Source of the DNA: Marsupella aquatica
Lineage: Eukaryota > Marchantiophyta
Length of the DNA: 64,000 nucleotides
Direction of reading: 5' to 3'
Assembly (NCBI GenBank): GCA_973895155.1
Contig: OZ316894.1
Location: 24,180,001 to 24,244,000 of the forward strand
A model generated the notes under the pieces. It was given only the letters and a program-made list of their open reading frames with translations. It was not told where the DNA came from and ran no database searches. How positions within the stretch are numbered: position 1 is the first letter of the stretch; each line of letters opens with the position of its first letter. The position numbers were made by a program, and so were the translations under genes. Positions 11,120-23,202 of the stretch are shown piece after piece.

Positions 11120-11475
11120 AGTTGCTAGGAAAATGTATACTTTTTAGGCCAAATGTACACTTTGTTGCACTCAAAGCTACACTTTCTAGACCAAATACAC
11201 TTAAATGTACACTTCTAAAGCCAAATGTATGCATTTTTCACTCAATTGTACATTTTTTAGGCCAAATGTATTCAAATGAACACTTTTTAAGCCAAATGTA
11301 CCTATTTTGATGCTCAAATATACACTTTTCATTGCCAAAATGTACACTCTTTAGGCCAATTGTACATATTTCTATCCCCAAATGTACACTTTTCATTGGC
11401 CAAATGTACACTTTTTCAAACCCAAAAGTACACTTTTCATTGCCCAAATGTACATAAATCAAATAATAATACACT
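11120..11475. repeat. Array of short TGTACA-centred repeats
   Basis: About 15 variants of CCAAATGTACACTTTT occur at irregular 20-28-bp spacing. At least eight carry a TGTAC core flanked by A/T, making a short near-dyad (AAATGTACACTT). Short open frames occur on both strands because of the repetition. It lies between two transposase genes and could be a subterminal repeat region of either element. Confidence 0.85.
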
Positions 11476-11489
11476 TTTAATGAATAGGC

Positions 11490-13137
11490 TGATGATTCCG
11501 TGTTATGCCGAAACTGTTATGCTTGCTATTCAACAACACCAAATAAATGTCCTGAGTTGTTGGATACTGCCAATTGGGATAATGTCAGCAAACAATACGA
11601 CTTCCAATGCTCAGGTTGCGGATCTCGAGTCACGGCCCCGAAACAATTTGCAAAGGTTAGTGATTTCTTCTTGCGTTACTGTTGTTGCACACTTTTGTAT
11701 GACCAGGGTATGGTATGGGTATTTTTAGGGTATTTATGGGTTATGATAGAGTAACTTTTGTCTAACTAGTGTGACCCACCGCATGCAGGGTGATCCCCGA
11801 AATATTGCACTCATGGCACACTGGGATGGATTTCAGTCTGCCAAGACTGCCCACAAAAGCACCTGGACTGTAGAGGTCCAAGTTTTAAGCGCCGGGTCTC
11901 AAACCAAAATTCCACCTATCCCTGTTCTTTTTATCCCGCCATGTGATGACGACAACATAGGAAAAAAAAAGCTGAAATGCTTGGATGCTTTCTTAGAACC
12001 ATTCATAAGAACTCTGGAGGAGTTGTTTGTGGATGGGATAGAGGTGGATTACAATTACCCTGTGGAATTATTGGCTGAAGAATTACCCTGTGGAATTATT
12101 GGCTGAAGAATTACCCTGTGGAATTATTGGCTGAAGAGGATAATGTACCGAATGACTCCAGGTGTGTGCTACGAGCACTGTTAGCAGTTTTCACTGGAGA
12201 TCATCCTGCACAATGTAAATTTGGGGGCTGGAATGTTACAGGTTATTCCGCTTGTAGGAATTGTAAAATGAGCATTCGATGGATGAAGTGCAAGTTTGAT
12301 CTTCCTCGACAGGAGACTGACCAATCACAACCCCGAGGTTTTCTGGGAAGGGCTGTGTATGACAACAATAGGATGCAGATGAGATATCCACCACCTACAC
12401 GGAAAATTGAAGAGGTGAGGGAGGCGGCCAGGAACATGACCAGGGCAGGAACAACTGCAGAGAGGATGAAGATAAGCAGGGAGTGCGGGATTTCAAACAT
12501 GACCAGGGCTTGGCGACTACATGAGCTTACTGGATTTTGTTTGAGCAAGGATCTGGTGTATGATACAATGCATATCCTTGCCTTGTGCCTTTTCAAGAAA
12601 TACTGTGAGCTTCTAGTTTCGAGTGTTCCCTGTCAACATCAAAAACAGTTTGAAGATGCTCTGGAGGAGGTTACTGCTAGGAAACCGAGAGGTTTTGATG
12701 GAAGGTGGCCTAAACAACCTTTTGAAAGATTGGGATACTTCAAGGCTGAAGAGTTCACGCGATTCATATTGTATTGTCTGCCTCATATCCTCCAACAGAT
12801 GGACATTAGTGTCCACTCTGACCTTGGGACGCTTGGGATTCTTTTGGTAGAGATTGCACGCCTCTTTTATATCAGAAGTAGACAAGAGGGTTGGACTACA
12901 GCCACATTGAAAAAAGGCAGGTCTCTACTGGCTTCTTGGAGAGTTCACTCAGAAGAGGCTTGGGGCCCAAATGGAGCAATTCTAGAGCATGTTGCTGGTG
13001 AGTCATTTTGTTTACACTTGCTACATGACCATGATGACAGTGGGTATTCATTGTTGGTCGAGATTCCGCCGCTGTCCTGAGGATAAGCAAAGAGGTGGGA
13101 AAGGGCCTCAAGGGACACGCAGGGTGTATGGCTGCTT
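11490..13137 (+). pseudogene. Tnp2-like transposase, N-terminal part
   Basis: The first exon (to 11655) has a zinc-ribbon-like arrangement C-x2-C-x2-C ... C-x2-C. It is followed by a clean intron 11656-11788 (GTTAGT...ATGCAG). The next exon reads GDPRNIALMAHWDGFQSAK and continues with features of Tnp2/Plavaka-type (CMC superfamily) transposases: a VEVQVLSAG strand, a LEELFVDGIEV segment, then ALLAVFTGDHPAQCKFGG and a C-x2-C knuckle (YSACRNCK). The frame is broken by a triplicated 28-bp unit (12054-12137) and shifts again at about 13030-13050. The gene is then cut at 13137 by the nested insertion and resumes at 19668. The family assignment rests on pattern resemblance, not a search. Confidence 0.65.
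12054..12137 (+). repeat. Perfect 28-bp triplication inside the transposase
   Basis: Three identical 28-bp copies stand head to tail (12054-12081, 12082-12109, 12110-12137). The two extra copies add 56 bases, which shifts the reading frame by two. The frames before (ending at stop 12104-12106) and after (running to 13080) are exactly the pair that a single copy would join. Confidence 0.95.
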
Positions 13138-15900
13138 GAGATAGGAAACGGTTGCAAACAAGACAAAGTATCTACCCTAACCTTTCATCCACATCATCAC
13201 AAGCAAGCAAGCATGCTTTCGAAACTCAAGCCATTTACATACTCATATCCAATCACAATCAAAATAACTAGTTCAAGCTTCCCAATGTAATCCTCACAAG
13301 TCTAAGCCCAACATTCAATTGGTCACCATTCCTTTTCCAACACTTGATTGCACACAATCCCTTGCAACCCTCTAAGGTACACAAGTTCAAGCTTACATCA
13401 ATGTGGTCAAGCTAAGGGTCACTCTTGGTTGTGGCTAAGACAAGTGGGACATCCAAAGGTATGCAAGGCATCTCTATGCACCATTCAAACATCCAACTTT
13501 CAAAACATGGGAAACTACTTTCGAAAAGTGACCTAGGGTTGGTCAACAAACTCCTTAACAAACATGGAATTGACCTTAGTCCCTTCCTCTAGTAGAACCA
13601 CCAAGTACAATCCACAAACAACCCATTCCATCAATCGAAAATGCCTTCACTCTTTACTCTTGCAACTTCCCTCATGCATAATAACTACTTTCGAAAGTAC
13701 CTTCATTCAACCCATCTACTTTCAAAAACACCTTCAAGCTCACAACAACATTCGAAAATGGCATGAAGACATTCATTCTAACCATACCATCACTCATAGC
13801 CAAAGCAAGGCATCAACACACATCTCAAAAACGAGGATACCTCTCCTCTAAATGCATAGCAAGAAGGCACATGTAGCATCATGGCCTCCAAGTAAAAACA
13901 TGGGTCACAAGCAAGACCCTCCTAGCAAAAATCCCTCCATAGCCTATCCAAGCTTCAAAACCCTAGTCTCCTTCTCTCATACTTCCTTCTTTCAACCAAA
14001 TCTACTTTCGAAGCTTCAAGTCAAGGAGTTTACAAGAGAGTAGGCCTTCTTAGTGAGCCATCTCTAATGCAAGACTCCCAAGCTTCAACAAGATTAGGTC
14101 TCATCTCCTCTAAGCTTTCGAAAATCTCCTACAAGTCCATTCTCCTCAAAACTTGAAGCAACAAACCTACATTCGAGTATGCCTTCTTGTGGGCAATCTC
14201 TCATGCAAGCTCCTTATACTTCCTACTCACATCCTACCTCCTTCCTAAGGCTTCGAGTCAGCCTCTCCTACATTCGAAACCTCTCTCCAAATCCTTAGAA
14301 AAACCGTCACAAAACTCAATCTCTTCACATTCAAAGCTTCTACTCCATCTATCTCTTCACAAAATTGCCTCTACATCTCCTACCCTCAAAATCCTAAGGC
14401 CATGGCCAAGGAGGAGGGCTCCCCCTTCACTCATGCTGGAGCTCCTCTCAAGAGGTTCGCTCCTACCTATTCAAAACTTACTCAAAGACTCAAAAACTGC
14501 CAAAAGCGGCAGCACTTTAGCAGCATCACGGTGTGAGAGAGAGCCCACCCTTCGAACTCTCCTCTTTAGTACTCTCGTGGGAAGGCCTGGGGCAAGGCAC
14601 AAGCCCTCCACTTATGGTTTAAGTCCTAGACAATTTTCAGCCCTTGATCATCCATCAAAAAGATCTAAGGGTCAAAAATGAGCCAAAATACCATCCTTTG
14701 TAACTTTGTAACCAAATGAGGCTTCGCACTTTCGAAAAAACCTCGACCTCCTCCAAACCCTAAGGCACGTCCTCATCCTCAATCCTATCCATTCATCCAT
14801 TGACTCAACCAAGATCCACCGTTGATGTAGGTTCAATGAATCTAGTCCTTATTTCACAAAACTAGGAATCTGGCCCATATCTCACAAAACTGATGCACTT
14901 GGACCAAACCCTCTTACATGCCTTGAACCTGGTCACCTCCTCCATGTATTCAATGAACCTGGTCACCATATCGCCAAAACCCTAGATACCTTGCTTGTTG
15001 AGCAAGCAACCTCCATTCCGCCAATCCGCCAAATGATAACTTAATCGCTGGTCACAAATGAAAAACATACCCCACAATAGTAACAAGGGTGGGTAGGCTC
15101 GACCTCATCCCTACCTTGACCCTCATAACTCTACTTCCTCCTTCACATTGGTCAAGTTAGCTCAAGTCAAGTCAACTTGCCCAAGTTAGAAGCAAAATTG
15201 GTTTCAACTTCCTTCACAAAACATGAGGATTCCTCCTTTAGGATGGAAACCTCATGACACCGCCGGAATGATCCCCAATAGGCTTGGTTAAGCCGCTAAG
15301 ACCTCTCTCAGCTCGACACATCCAACTCTCTCACTCCCTTGCTTACTTTCCTTCCTTCTGGTTGATGTGGGCACTCTTCACACAAGTTAATGCGACACAC
15401 AAATAACAAAATGACTCCTTCTGACTGAGTCATACCATGCACTTGCCATACAAACAGTACATCTCATACACAAGCTCTGCGAACTAAGCCGTGAGGCCAA
15501 CTCTATTAAGCTCTTAGGCATGAGGAAACATGAATATACACAAGGTCACGGTATGACTAACCGAGAGCTTCTCTTACTACTTGATCCCAGCCCGGCTGGT
15601 GCAAACTAAAAACTTGCTAAAGAAGAGGCCCTGAGCTCCCCGCTGCCCAGGTACTTATCCTGGTAGTGGATCCGCCTAATTCTTTGCAGCGTAAGCCTAA
15701 TCTACCTAACAGTAACCTACCTGCCCGAAACTACCTATGTACAGCAAGGCAGGAGCACAAGTGTTGCTCCTACCAGTGGAACCGCAATCCCACTAAGCTA
15801 AGTGTCAGGGCCGCTCCTGGTCCAGATCCTAATCCTAAACTTGGAGATCAGCGCCCGCCCTGCCCACTCACGCCTCCTACCTCCACGTCCGCCCTTCCTA
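13138..15900. other. G-poor non-coding part of the insertion, rich in TTCGAA and AAGCTT
   Basis: The plus strand is strikingly poor in G and rich in C, A and T from about 13150 to 15000. Between 13218 and 14730 there are about nine TTCGAA sites, mostly as TTTCGAA(A), and seven or so AAGCTT sites, far above chance. Open frames up to 164 codons are present but have biased composition and no domain. This may be the 3' LTR or untranslated region of the minus-strand element. Confidence 0.5.
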
Positions 15901-15923
15901 AAAGGAACGGCGCCCTTGCACCG

Positions 15924-18900
15924 TCACGACACCGGTTGTGGATCCTCAATGGACGCCCCCAACGCTTCCTCCTCAACCACTGTCGTAGGTTCGTTCTCTG
16001 ACAGATTACCTGCCCTTGACTGAGTCAACTCTCCATCGGCCTGACTAGGTCTACCATCGGCATCGGCGTCAGCTTGGGAATCATTCTCGGCTACAGCCTT
16101 AGCCTCGGCTATGGTCTCCCCGGCCTGCTCAAGAGGCGGATCTGGGATACCGGCCTCATTATTGAGTAGTTCGGCTTGGGCCGCGCCATCCCCACCTTTG
16201 GTGATAGCGGGATCTATTGCCGTGTTCATGCTGGAGGTTGGCGCTGGGTCTACCTCCTTAGTCACCACGGCCAGTGGGGTCGTATTACTCCTTGACCCTG
16301 AAGGTTTCCGCTTCTTCTTCTTTTCTGGTTCGACAGCTGGTCCCTTCCCCTTCCCACTTACTTTCGTCACTGGTGCAGGTGGCGCGGCTTGTTCTTTGGC
16401 CAGTACCACTCCTGGTAACTTGGTTGCCCCAATTGGAGTTGGGCCTGATGAAGACAAGCACTTAAATACTGCGGCTTGTTTCTTCAGCCGCTCTATTTGG
16501 TTGTCGGCCCGCTGCTGTAGGTTCTCCATCTTCCTCGTGATTTCCTCCAACTCCTCCTGGGTCTCATCCAGGTCCTTGCGCGCCTCCTCTAGTTCCTTCT
16601 GGGCTTCCTCCCGTTCCCTGTGGGCTTCCTCCAGTTCTTTCTTCAAGGTAGCCCTCTCCTCCCGGGTTGCTCTTAGCTCCTTGTCGAGCTCTGCAATGAT
16701 GACAGACTCCATCTGGTTCATCTTGGCATAAGTCTGATCAAGCATCTCGTCCTTCTCCCGTAGGTCGTCGGCCTTGAAGCTGGCCGTCAGGGACGCAAGC
16801 TCCTGCTGCAGCGCCATAATCCCTTGATAGGATTTCCCTAACTCGGCCTCCTTCTGCTCAAGGGCTCCGCTGATTTTCTCGAGCTCCCCCTTCAACGCCC
16901 ATTCCTTTCTTTGGGTCTCCGCCATGGCTCGGTTGTTGGATGTTATGTGGGCCTCCTCTACATTCCTCAGCTCCTTCTTCCATTTCTCCCTGTCCTTGAT
17001 TGCGTCGGCCAATTCTCCTTGGGTCCGCGTTAGTAGATTCTCGATCATCCGATTATCAGATTGTGCGGTATCCAACTGGCCCTACATGATATTTAGCTCA
17101 TGCCGCTTAATCCGCAGCTCATCTTGGGCTTTCTTGGCCACCCTCAGGTCCTTGATTTCGGCTTCCCTTTCCCTAAGCCGAGGATGACCTCGTCCTTCTT
17201 GCTTCTTTCCAAGGCCACCACTTCTTCTAATTGGCGCTTCTCCAACATCTCCCTCTGGAAAAAGGGTCCCTGCTCCAACTCCTCCCCAAATATGTTGAGC
17301 GCCAGTTCTCCACACATCTCCCTGTACTCCATGGCTCTGTCTTTAGCATAGGTGGAGGAAGTAGAAGTCATCGGCATCATCCACCGCGGCCTCTGCTCCC
17401 AAGCCGTCTTGTGGATCTCTTCAATCGTGGCTAGAGGTTTGCTTCCTTTTTCGGCTAGCCGCTTGATGTCCTCCGGCCAATCTCCACCTGGCAAATCCTT
17501 TTCTCTAGCCAGTGCTGCCTCCTCTGCCTGCCTGATTCGCTCCTGAAATTCCTGCGCCGTCTGTTTTATGCCATCAAAGCTCGGGGGAGCAACATCTGGT
17601 GGGGGAGACTCAGGGCTACTCTGCTGGTTGGGGTCCCCTCGTACTACCCTTGGAAGTGTGGGGATAAACCGGCCACAGGTCCTTACTCCTGGAACGTGAT
17701 GGTCCGACCCATAGCCGGAGTTATCATGGCTGCAGTCCTCCACTGCCTCCTCTACTTCTTGGACTTCCGGCTTCTCCCTCTCCTCTTCGTCGGTAGGAGC
17801 TTCAGGCAATTCTGCCTCAGATTCAGAGCTTGAGACTCCCACGTACATTCGAACACCCTGCTTGGATTCTGGCCTGATTCTGCTTAGGTTGACCTTTGGG
17901 GCAGTGTCCTGCATTGTTGCCGTTGCCATTGTCGTTGCCGATGCCGATCTCTTCTCTTTCTTCAGTAGTTTCAGCAGTTTCTGCATGCCTGGTTGCTGCA
18001 TCGGCAAGTCTTCCTTCCTTGGCCTAAACACCTGCTCGATCGTCGGGCTAACAAGTGGTTGAGGCTTCTCTGCTACCGGCCTCGATGCTGGGGCTTCCTC
18101 GGGTGCCCTTACCTGCAGGGGAAGTACTGGGGCAAAGGTCTGACCTCTGGCATACCGGCACAACAGCGGCATGTGATAGCTCCCCATGCCGATTACCTGC
18201 TACTCCTCCTTTAAGATCTTCTTCAATTGGTTGAGGAGGTACCCATTGTAGTCCCGGCTTGGGTCTGGCCTCTCTGCCAGATAGACCTGTGCCTTGCCGA
18301 TCTCTGCCCTCGGCAAGTTACAATGCATGGTCACCCGCAAGAAGTCGATCATCTCTCCTATGTGCGGGTTGGTGCAGATGTTCCGGAAGAAGCCATTCTT
18401 CGTTGATGGCCCGGGGAACGACCAGAACTCCTTGTCAGGCAAGGTCTTCCTGGTATCAACTTTGGTCTTATTGCCTATCAGCAAGCCAAACACTTCGGCA
18501 ATCACCTTGGGAGTAAGATAGAAATCCTTCCCATATATCCTCGTGCAATTGGTCTCGGGTTCCCATGACCCCACGAATTCTAATAGGTCTGAATCCGGTA
18601 CCTCTGGCTTCAGCCATGATAATCTTACAAAGGCCTCTAAGTTGGATCCGGCCATGAAGCCTTGGTACTTCTTGGTCTGCATGGCCGTAAAGCATGCATC
18701 CTCCTCCCGTGCAAAATGTAGTTGCACCTCCACCGGTAGGGTTGCCGCCCAGCCTTTCCAGGTGTCATCCCTGGTTGGAATGGCATTGATGGGATCGACC
18801 TCTTCCTCTTCGGCTTCTCCCTGCCTCCTGCTCTACTGCTCGGCTGGCTTCCTTGGTGCCGCCGACCTCGTTCTTTTTGCCGGAGTGGCTTCATCGTTGA

Positions 18901-19534
18901 CGGCTCCCTTCCTCTTCATATCTGCTGCCGTGGAGGTTTCTCCTAGCACCGTTGCTGGGGTCCACCTTTCCGTGCTACCCTTCAATTCCCAGTGTATGTC
19001 ATTGCAGTTCTTGATGGCCTCTCGAATGCCGATGATTCTGTCTTCGCAAAACAGAAGATCGTCGAGCTGATTGGAAGTAGGAGTCCACAAGAACTCGACG
19101 TTGATGAGTTTGCCTCCTAAGAAATCCGTCTTCTGTAGCTCCCACAATCGAGCGAGCTCCTGCCATTCTCGAGCGGCCCTTTCTGATTCCTCGTCCTTGT
19201 AAGTCTTGATGTACTCAGTTGCCCGTTCGAACAGGCATCCCCAGAAATGTGCCGCTTGATTGACGTTGCTCATACCCTCCTTAGGTCGATCATCGGTATC
19301 TACTCTCTCCCCGAGTGCTTGCCTAAGCAGCTGACAGTAGTTGGCCTCCCGTAGTCGTCTGCCTAGTTCGTGCTCGCAAATGAGCCACCATCTCCTGCAA
19401 GCGCTCCTTACCCCTCTCCTCTTCCGGTCCTTTCTCCCGTTGATCCTTCCTAGCCGCCGACGCTTAACGCGCCCTAACCCTAATCTTGTTTTCACCCCCA
19501 GCGTCCTTACCTCCGGCCTCGGCCTGGGTTCCAT
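15924..19534 (-). pseudogene. Gag-like/transposon coiled-coil protein, broken by TAG stops
   Basis: The protein reads from ATG 19534 on the minus strand to TGA at 15924-15926, about 1,200 codons. Frames 19534-18833, 18733-18200 and 18187-17144 are in one phase and are separated only by TAG at 18835-18833 and 18202-18200; coding quality is unbroken across them. A one-frame slip around 17150-17310 and a third TAG (17084-17082) precede the last part. The N-terminal third is basic then acidic. The middle (RIYGKDFYLTPKVIAEVFGL) resembles the putative plant transposon protein domain of retroelement-like genes. Next come proline/acid-rich linkers, and then about 200 residues of heptad-rich coiled coil (repeats like KELEEAHREREEAQKELEEA). 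The tail is Pro/Ala/Glu-rich. No protease, RT or integrase is present. It lies wholly inside the 13138-19667 insertion. Confidence 0.65.
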
Positions 19535-19667
19535 GGTCACCCCTAATTGTTTATATTTTCCTTGTTTTGTCCCTATACTAAGGTGTTTCTAGGGTGCATT
19601 CCTGCTTTACCCACCTAACTGGCCGAGTGATTCCTGGCTAGGCATCACACTATGTTTATTGGTGCTA

Positions 19668-20713
19668 CTGCTTCGAGAGGATGGTATCAGACTATGGACG
19701 CACCAGAATAAATCAGAAGGACCAGGAAGTCACTTATTCTCTTCATTTTGCACGACGCTTTTTCACAAAAATATTGTCGTACATTTGGGAAGATGACGAT
19801 GGACTTTTCCCTCATCAGAGGGCTTTGGAGAAAGTTCATGCATCCCTGCGTGTCCCTGCGGAGCATCGTAAGGAGCACAGGTGCAGAGTCACTGTACCAC
19901 CATCTGAATGCCCACACTAGCACGAGAATTTGGTGCCAATAGTTTCAAGTCAAATTCTAGCGATGGAATTGTGGGATAGTATGATATCCTCTGTGGAGTC
20001 ATATGGTTGCAAGCACATGTTGTTGAGCAAAGGGGTTGGCATAGGCTCAAACAGGAAGCTGACAAAGAAACTGGGGCTGTCCGCCAGGATGTCATTGAAG
20101 CAGCATTGGATAGATGTTGGAGTATTCAACATCAATGAGGACCACGAAATTAGTGAATCTTGCACTCCATTGCGATCAGCTGTGTGGAGAGCTGAAGTGT
20201 ACAGGCCTGGCAATCACGTTGTTGTACTGGTAGATGGGAGTACAGATGCTTCACATCCTCAAAACTGGAAAGCAGTACTCCAAAATATTTTCATGCAAGA
20301 ATTCGATGGCCACATGGACATATTCTTTGAGGCGGATTGGTATAAACAACAGTATACACAGGATCCTCGGCGAAATTTACTGTCTTGGGAACGAGATGAG
20401 TATTCCCTGTTTACTCTTTTGGAACCAAAAGTATATCACGCACATGGCAACAACTGTAGGCCTATGTCAAGAATTCTACACAAGTTCTTCCCAATTCGAA
20501 GAGGCGGGAGGGAGGTTGTAGCCTTGGAGATTGGAGATACTTTAGTACGGGAACTCCCTACCACAATTGCAAACTGCCTCCTTTCCCAGAGGTAGGGGAC
20601 ATAATGATTGCAATAGTGGACTCACTTTCCATCCCTGACGTGTGTGTTGTAAGGGAAGTCCTCCTTCCCAGGCGCGATGCGGCAACAGAAATGCAAGCAA
20701 GGTTGTAGGAGTG
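19668..20713 (+). pseudogene. Tnp2-like transposase, C-terminal part
   Basis: This continues the transposase split at 13137. The frame runs from FERMVSDYGRT at 19674 through 20595 with one in-frame TAG at 19918-19920. After a further frame change at about 20575 it continues as FPEVGDIMIAIVD to about 20710. The stretch FRPGNHVVV-like (YRPGNHVVVLVDG) and the segment DIFFEADWYKQQY match the late beta-rich region seen after the catalytic core in Tnp2-type transposases. No intact catalytic triad can be assigned by eye. With the first part, the whole gene would encode roughly 900 residues; it is non-functional. Confidence 0.55.
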
Positions 20714-21721
20714 GACGGTGCTTCTGACGGGGAGGAGGAGGAGGAGGGAGGGGATGACATGGTAGAATCGCACAATGCAAATGATACTGAGAAGGACCTC
20801 GGGAAGGTTGGTGTGAGCTGGTTGTCTGTACAGGGTTCTCGGTCAAGTTGCCCAATCTACAAGGCAGCGTCACAAATTGATGAACACATCACCTTTCAAA
20901 TATTAGTTGCGTTGAGGCTTGATTTTCGTGCAATTGGACTTCACCATGGTATCCCTGTATGGTGGAATACCGTATAGTAATACCATGGAAAGTCCCAAGT
21001 ACGACAAAAAGAAAGATACTATGGGATATGACAACACTTGAGAGGCACCGTTTTGTCAATAACTGAATACTGACCAGGATGCAGACCGTAGGATGTGTGA
21101 GATGCAGGTCAGACGTGAGCCTGTGATGGTGATGCTATGGTGCTTCGCACGGGGTATGATCGGGGACGGCACGGGTCACGAATATCATTGGATTCTGGGT
21201 CGGACGTGACATAATGGATGGGTATTACCAGGTTACTTGGGAACGTGATAAAATGTACGTTGGGGTAGTGAAAGGACGGTGCCACCGATCGGAGACAAAA
21301 TCTTTGTTGTGAGATCTACTACTGAAACTGCAGTGACTAAATGATGCATGCCACTGCGCACATGAACGCCCTATGAGGAATTCCTTATAAGCTTTGGGCA
21401 ATGGTGCAAGCTCCTGAGCTCCAGTGTTTGATTGTGTAGGTTTCGTAAATCTTTGTGGCTGACAAGTCTGCCATTGGATAACACTTGGGGTGTTAGCGAC
21501 GGAAGCAAGTATCGACGAGCGCGGGGTGACGTTGGAGGATTGGTGAAAGTATGGTTTGTCGACATGATCGTCCAGCGCCGGTCGCATTGTTGATGCAGAG
21601 TGACGAGGATATCACAGAGCGTATGTACCCCTCTTTCACTCAACTCCTTTGGTTCTTAATTCCGCATGAAGTATATTGATCGGTTGTTAGAATGGCGCAA
21701 CTAAGGCCTGCTTTGTTTGTA
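20714..21721. other. Spacer between transposase and accessory gene
   Basis: An acidic frame at 20702-20977 may be a C-terminal exon of the transposase or of a lost gene. The rest shows no domain. A possible exon (…LMQSDEDITE) ends at about 21617 before a GTATGT donor and could belong to the accessory gene that resumes after TACAG at 21724. Confidence 0.3.
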
Positions 21722-22474
21722 CAGTCGTGACGGAGACAATTTGGAAGTCATGCTCGGGGAGGGTAATACGGCATTATCTAGGGATGGCCCCAGTAGACCA
21801 TAATTTAGCTAGAAAAGCTGGTTTGGTTCCATGTTTTGAACTCGACTGGCCCAGAGTTGCAATTCTTGCTGTAAAGGAGTTTGCAGTAGGGTATGATCAA
21901 GATCGAAATTGTGTGTCATTCCGGGGTGCAACTCACACATTCAATAGAGAGGTATTGCGAGCTGCATTTGCTTTTCCGTCTGGAGAATGGGCCCGATTTA
22001 AACCTGGGTTGGTCCAAGGTCAACTAAATTCCATGTTTTCTGCCAAGACGAAAGGCAACCCATACAGTCTAGACAAAATCACTGCGCCATATATGCAGTG
22101 GTGTGGGATAATCAGGGCGATTTCTGAATTGCTCTCAAGCAAGAGAAAACCCACTCAAGTCACCTCAAAAGACATGTGGGTATACTGGGCGTATTGGTGG
22201 GATACGATTAGGGTACGTGATCATTTTAGAGGAGTTGAAACTCCCGTGGTGAAGCCCGATTGGGCACATTTGGTGTACGATAATCTGACGAGTGAGATCC
22301 TCAGGTTAAAGTCACACCTATCGAAGAATGGTGTCGTAGACAAACAACTTCCTTGCTATTGTGGCACTGCTATAACGCAGATTCTTGTACACTACGGGTA
22401 TTCGCTGGAGGAGCTTATGGTCGAACAACACGAAGATGATCATGAGGAGGACGACAAGGAGGAAGGGGACAATG

Positions 22475-22624
22475 GGCTCACAAGAGGACGAGGAAGGGGA
22501 GGCTGGCTCAAAAGAGGACAAGGACGGGGATAGTGGCTCACAGGAGGACGAGGAAGGGGATGACGGATCACGAGAGGACGAGGAAGGAGAAGATGGCTCA
22601 CGAGAGGAGGAGGAAGGGGATGGT
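22475..22624 (+). repeat. Five 30-bp acidic codon repeats
   Basis: Five copies of a 30-bp unit encode GS(Q/R/K)ED(E/K)(E/D)G(E/D)x, a low-complexity acidic tract inside the accessory protein. Confidence 0.8.
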
Positions 22625-23058
22625 GCGTCTGACGGTGAGGGGCAGCCATCGGAGGTTGTGCCCCAATTCTCCAGGGATGAACATAAATGTCCTCAGGGTG
22701 AGCACAAATCGCCGCCCTCTGTGCCAGAGTGCATGCGTGTTCTATCACAGCACATACGTGTGCTAGAGGTTGATCTTGCAGAAAAATCGGACATGCTACG
22801 AGAAGCAGTGGAGAATCATAAAAAAATGGTCCTCGATTTGATGAAAGAAACGACAGACAGAGAGTCCGCATATTAGAATTGGAAAGGCAGGTTGGGTTGC
22901 ATTCAAAACAATTTGGCAGTGAGACATCGAGTGGAGAAGGTGAGAGCGGAGGTGACGAGAGATGTTGTGAGGTTCTGGTAGGTCTTGGTGCCAGGGTACA
23001 TGCAGGTTATGATGTAGAGGCATCACAGCGTAGCCCAATTTCAGAGTTACCGCCAGTT

Positions 23059-23202
23059 TCTGGTGTTCCAGCTATAGTAGAGGTACCAGCAGCAGCACCA
23101 GTAGAAGCAGGTACTTTCCCAATTTATTATCCTGGTGTTCCAGCTATAGTAGAGGTACCAGTAGCAGCACCAGCAGAAGCAGGTACTTTCCCAATTCATT
23201 AT
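23059..23202 (+). repeat. 72-bp tandem duplication in the accessory gene
   Basis: Two 72-bp copies each encode 24 residues (VPAIVEVP...EAGTFPI.YP). They are in frame, so the duplication did not disturb the reading frame. Confidence 0.85.

Larger units (their letters stand above)
13138..19667 (-). mobile_element. Nested 6.5-kb insertion in the Tnp2-like gene
   Basis: The host transposase frame ends with ...RRVYGC at 13137 and resumes as FERMVSDYGRT at 19674. The six bases CTGCTT stand on both sides (13132-13137 and 19668-19673), as a target-site duplication of 5-6 bp. Removing the insert and one copy joins the host frame exactly. The insert carries one decayed minus-strand gene (15924-19534) and a 2.8-kb non-coding part. 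If the duplication is CTGCT, the minus-strand element ends in CA but begins TA rather than TG. No second LTR, pol gene or terminal inverted repeat was found, so the class is open; a non-autonomous retroelement is my best guess. Confidence 0.7.

Noticed and set aside
13564-14681. Frames of 95 and 164 codons in the nested insertion
   Set aside because: Composition follows the G-poor strand bias, no domain is seen, and they are antisense to the element's only gene.
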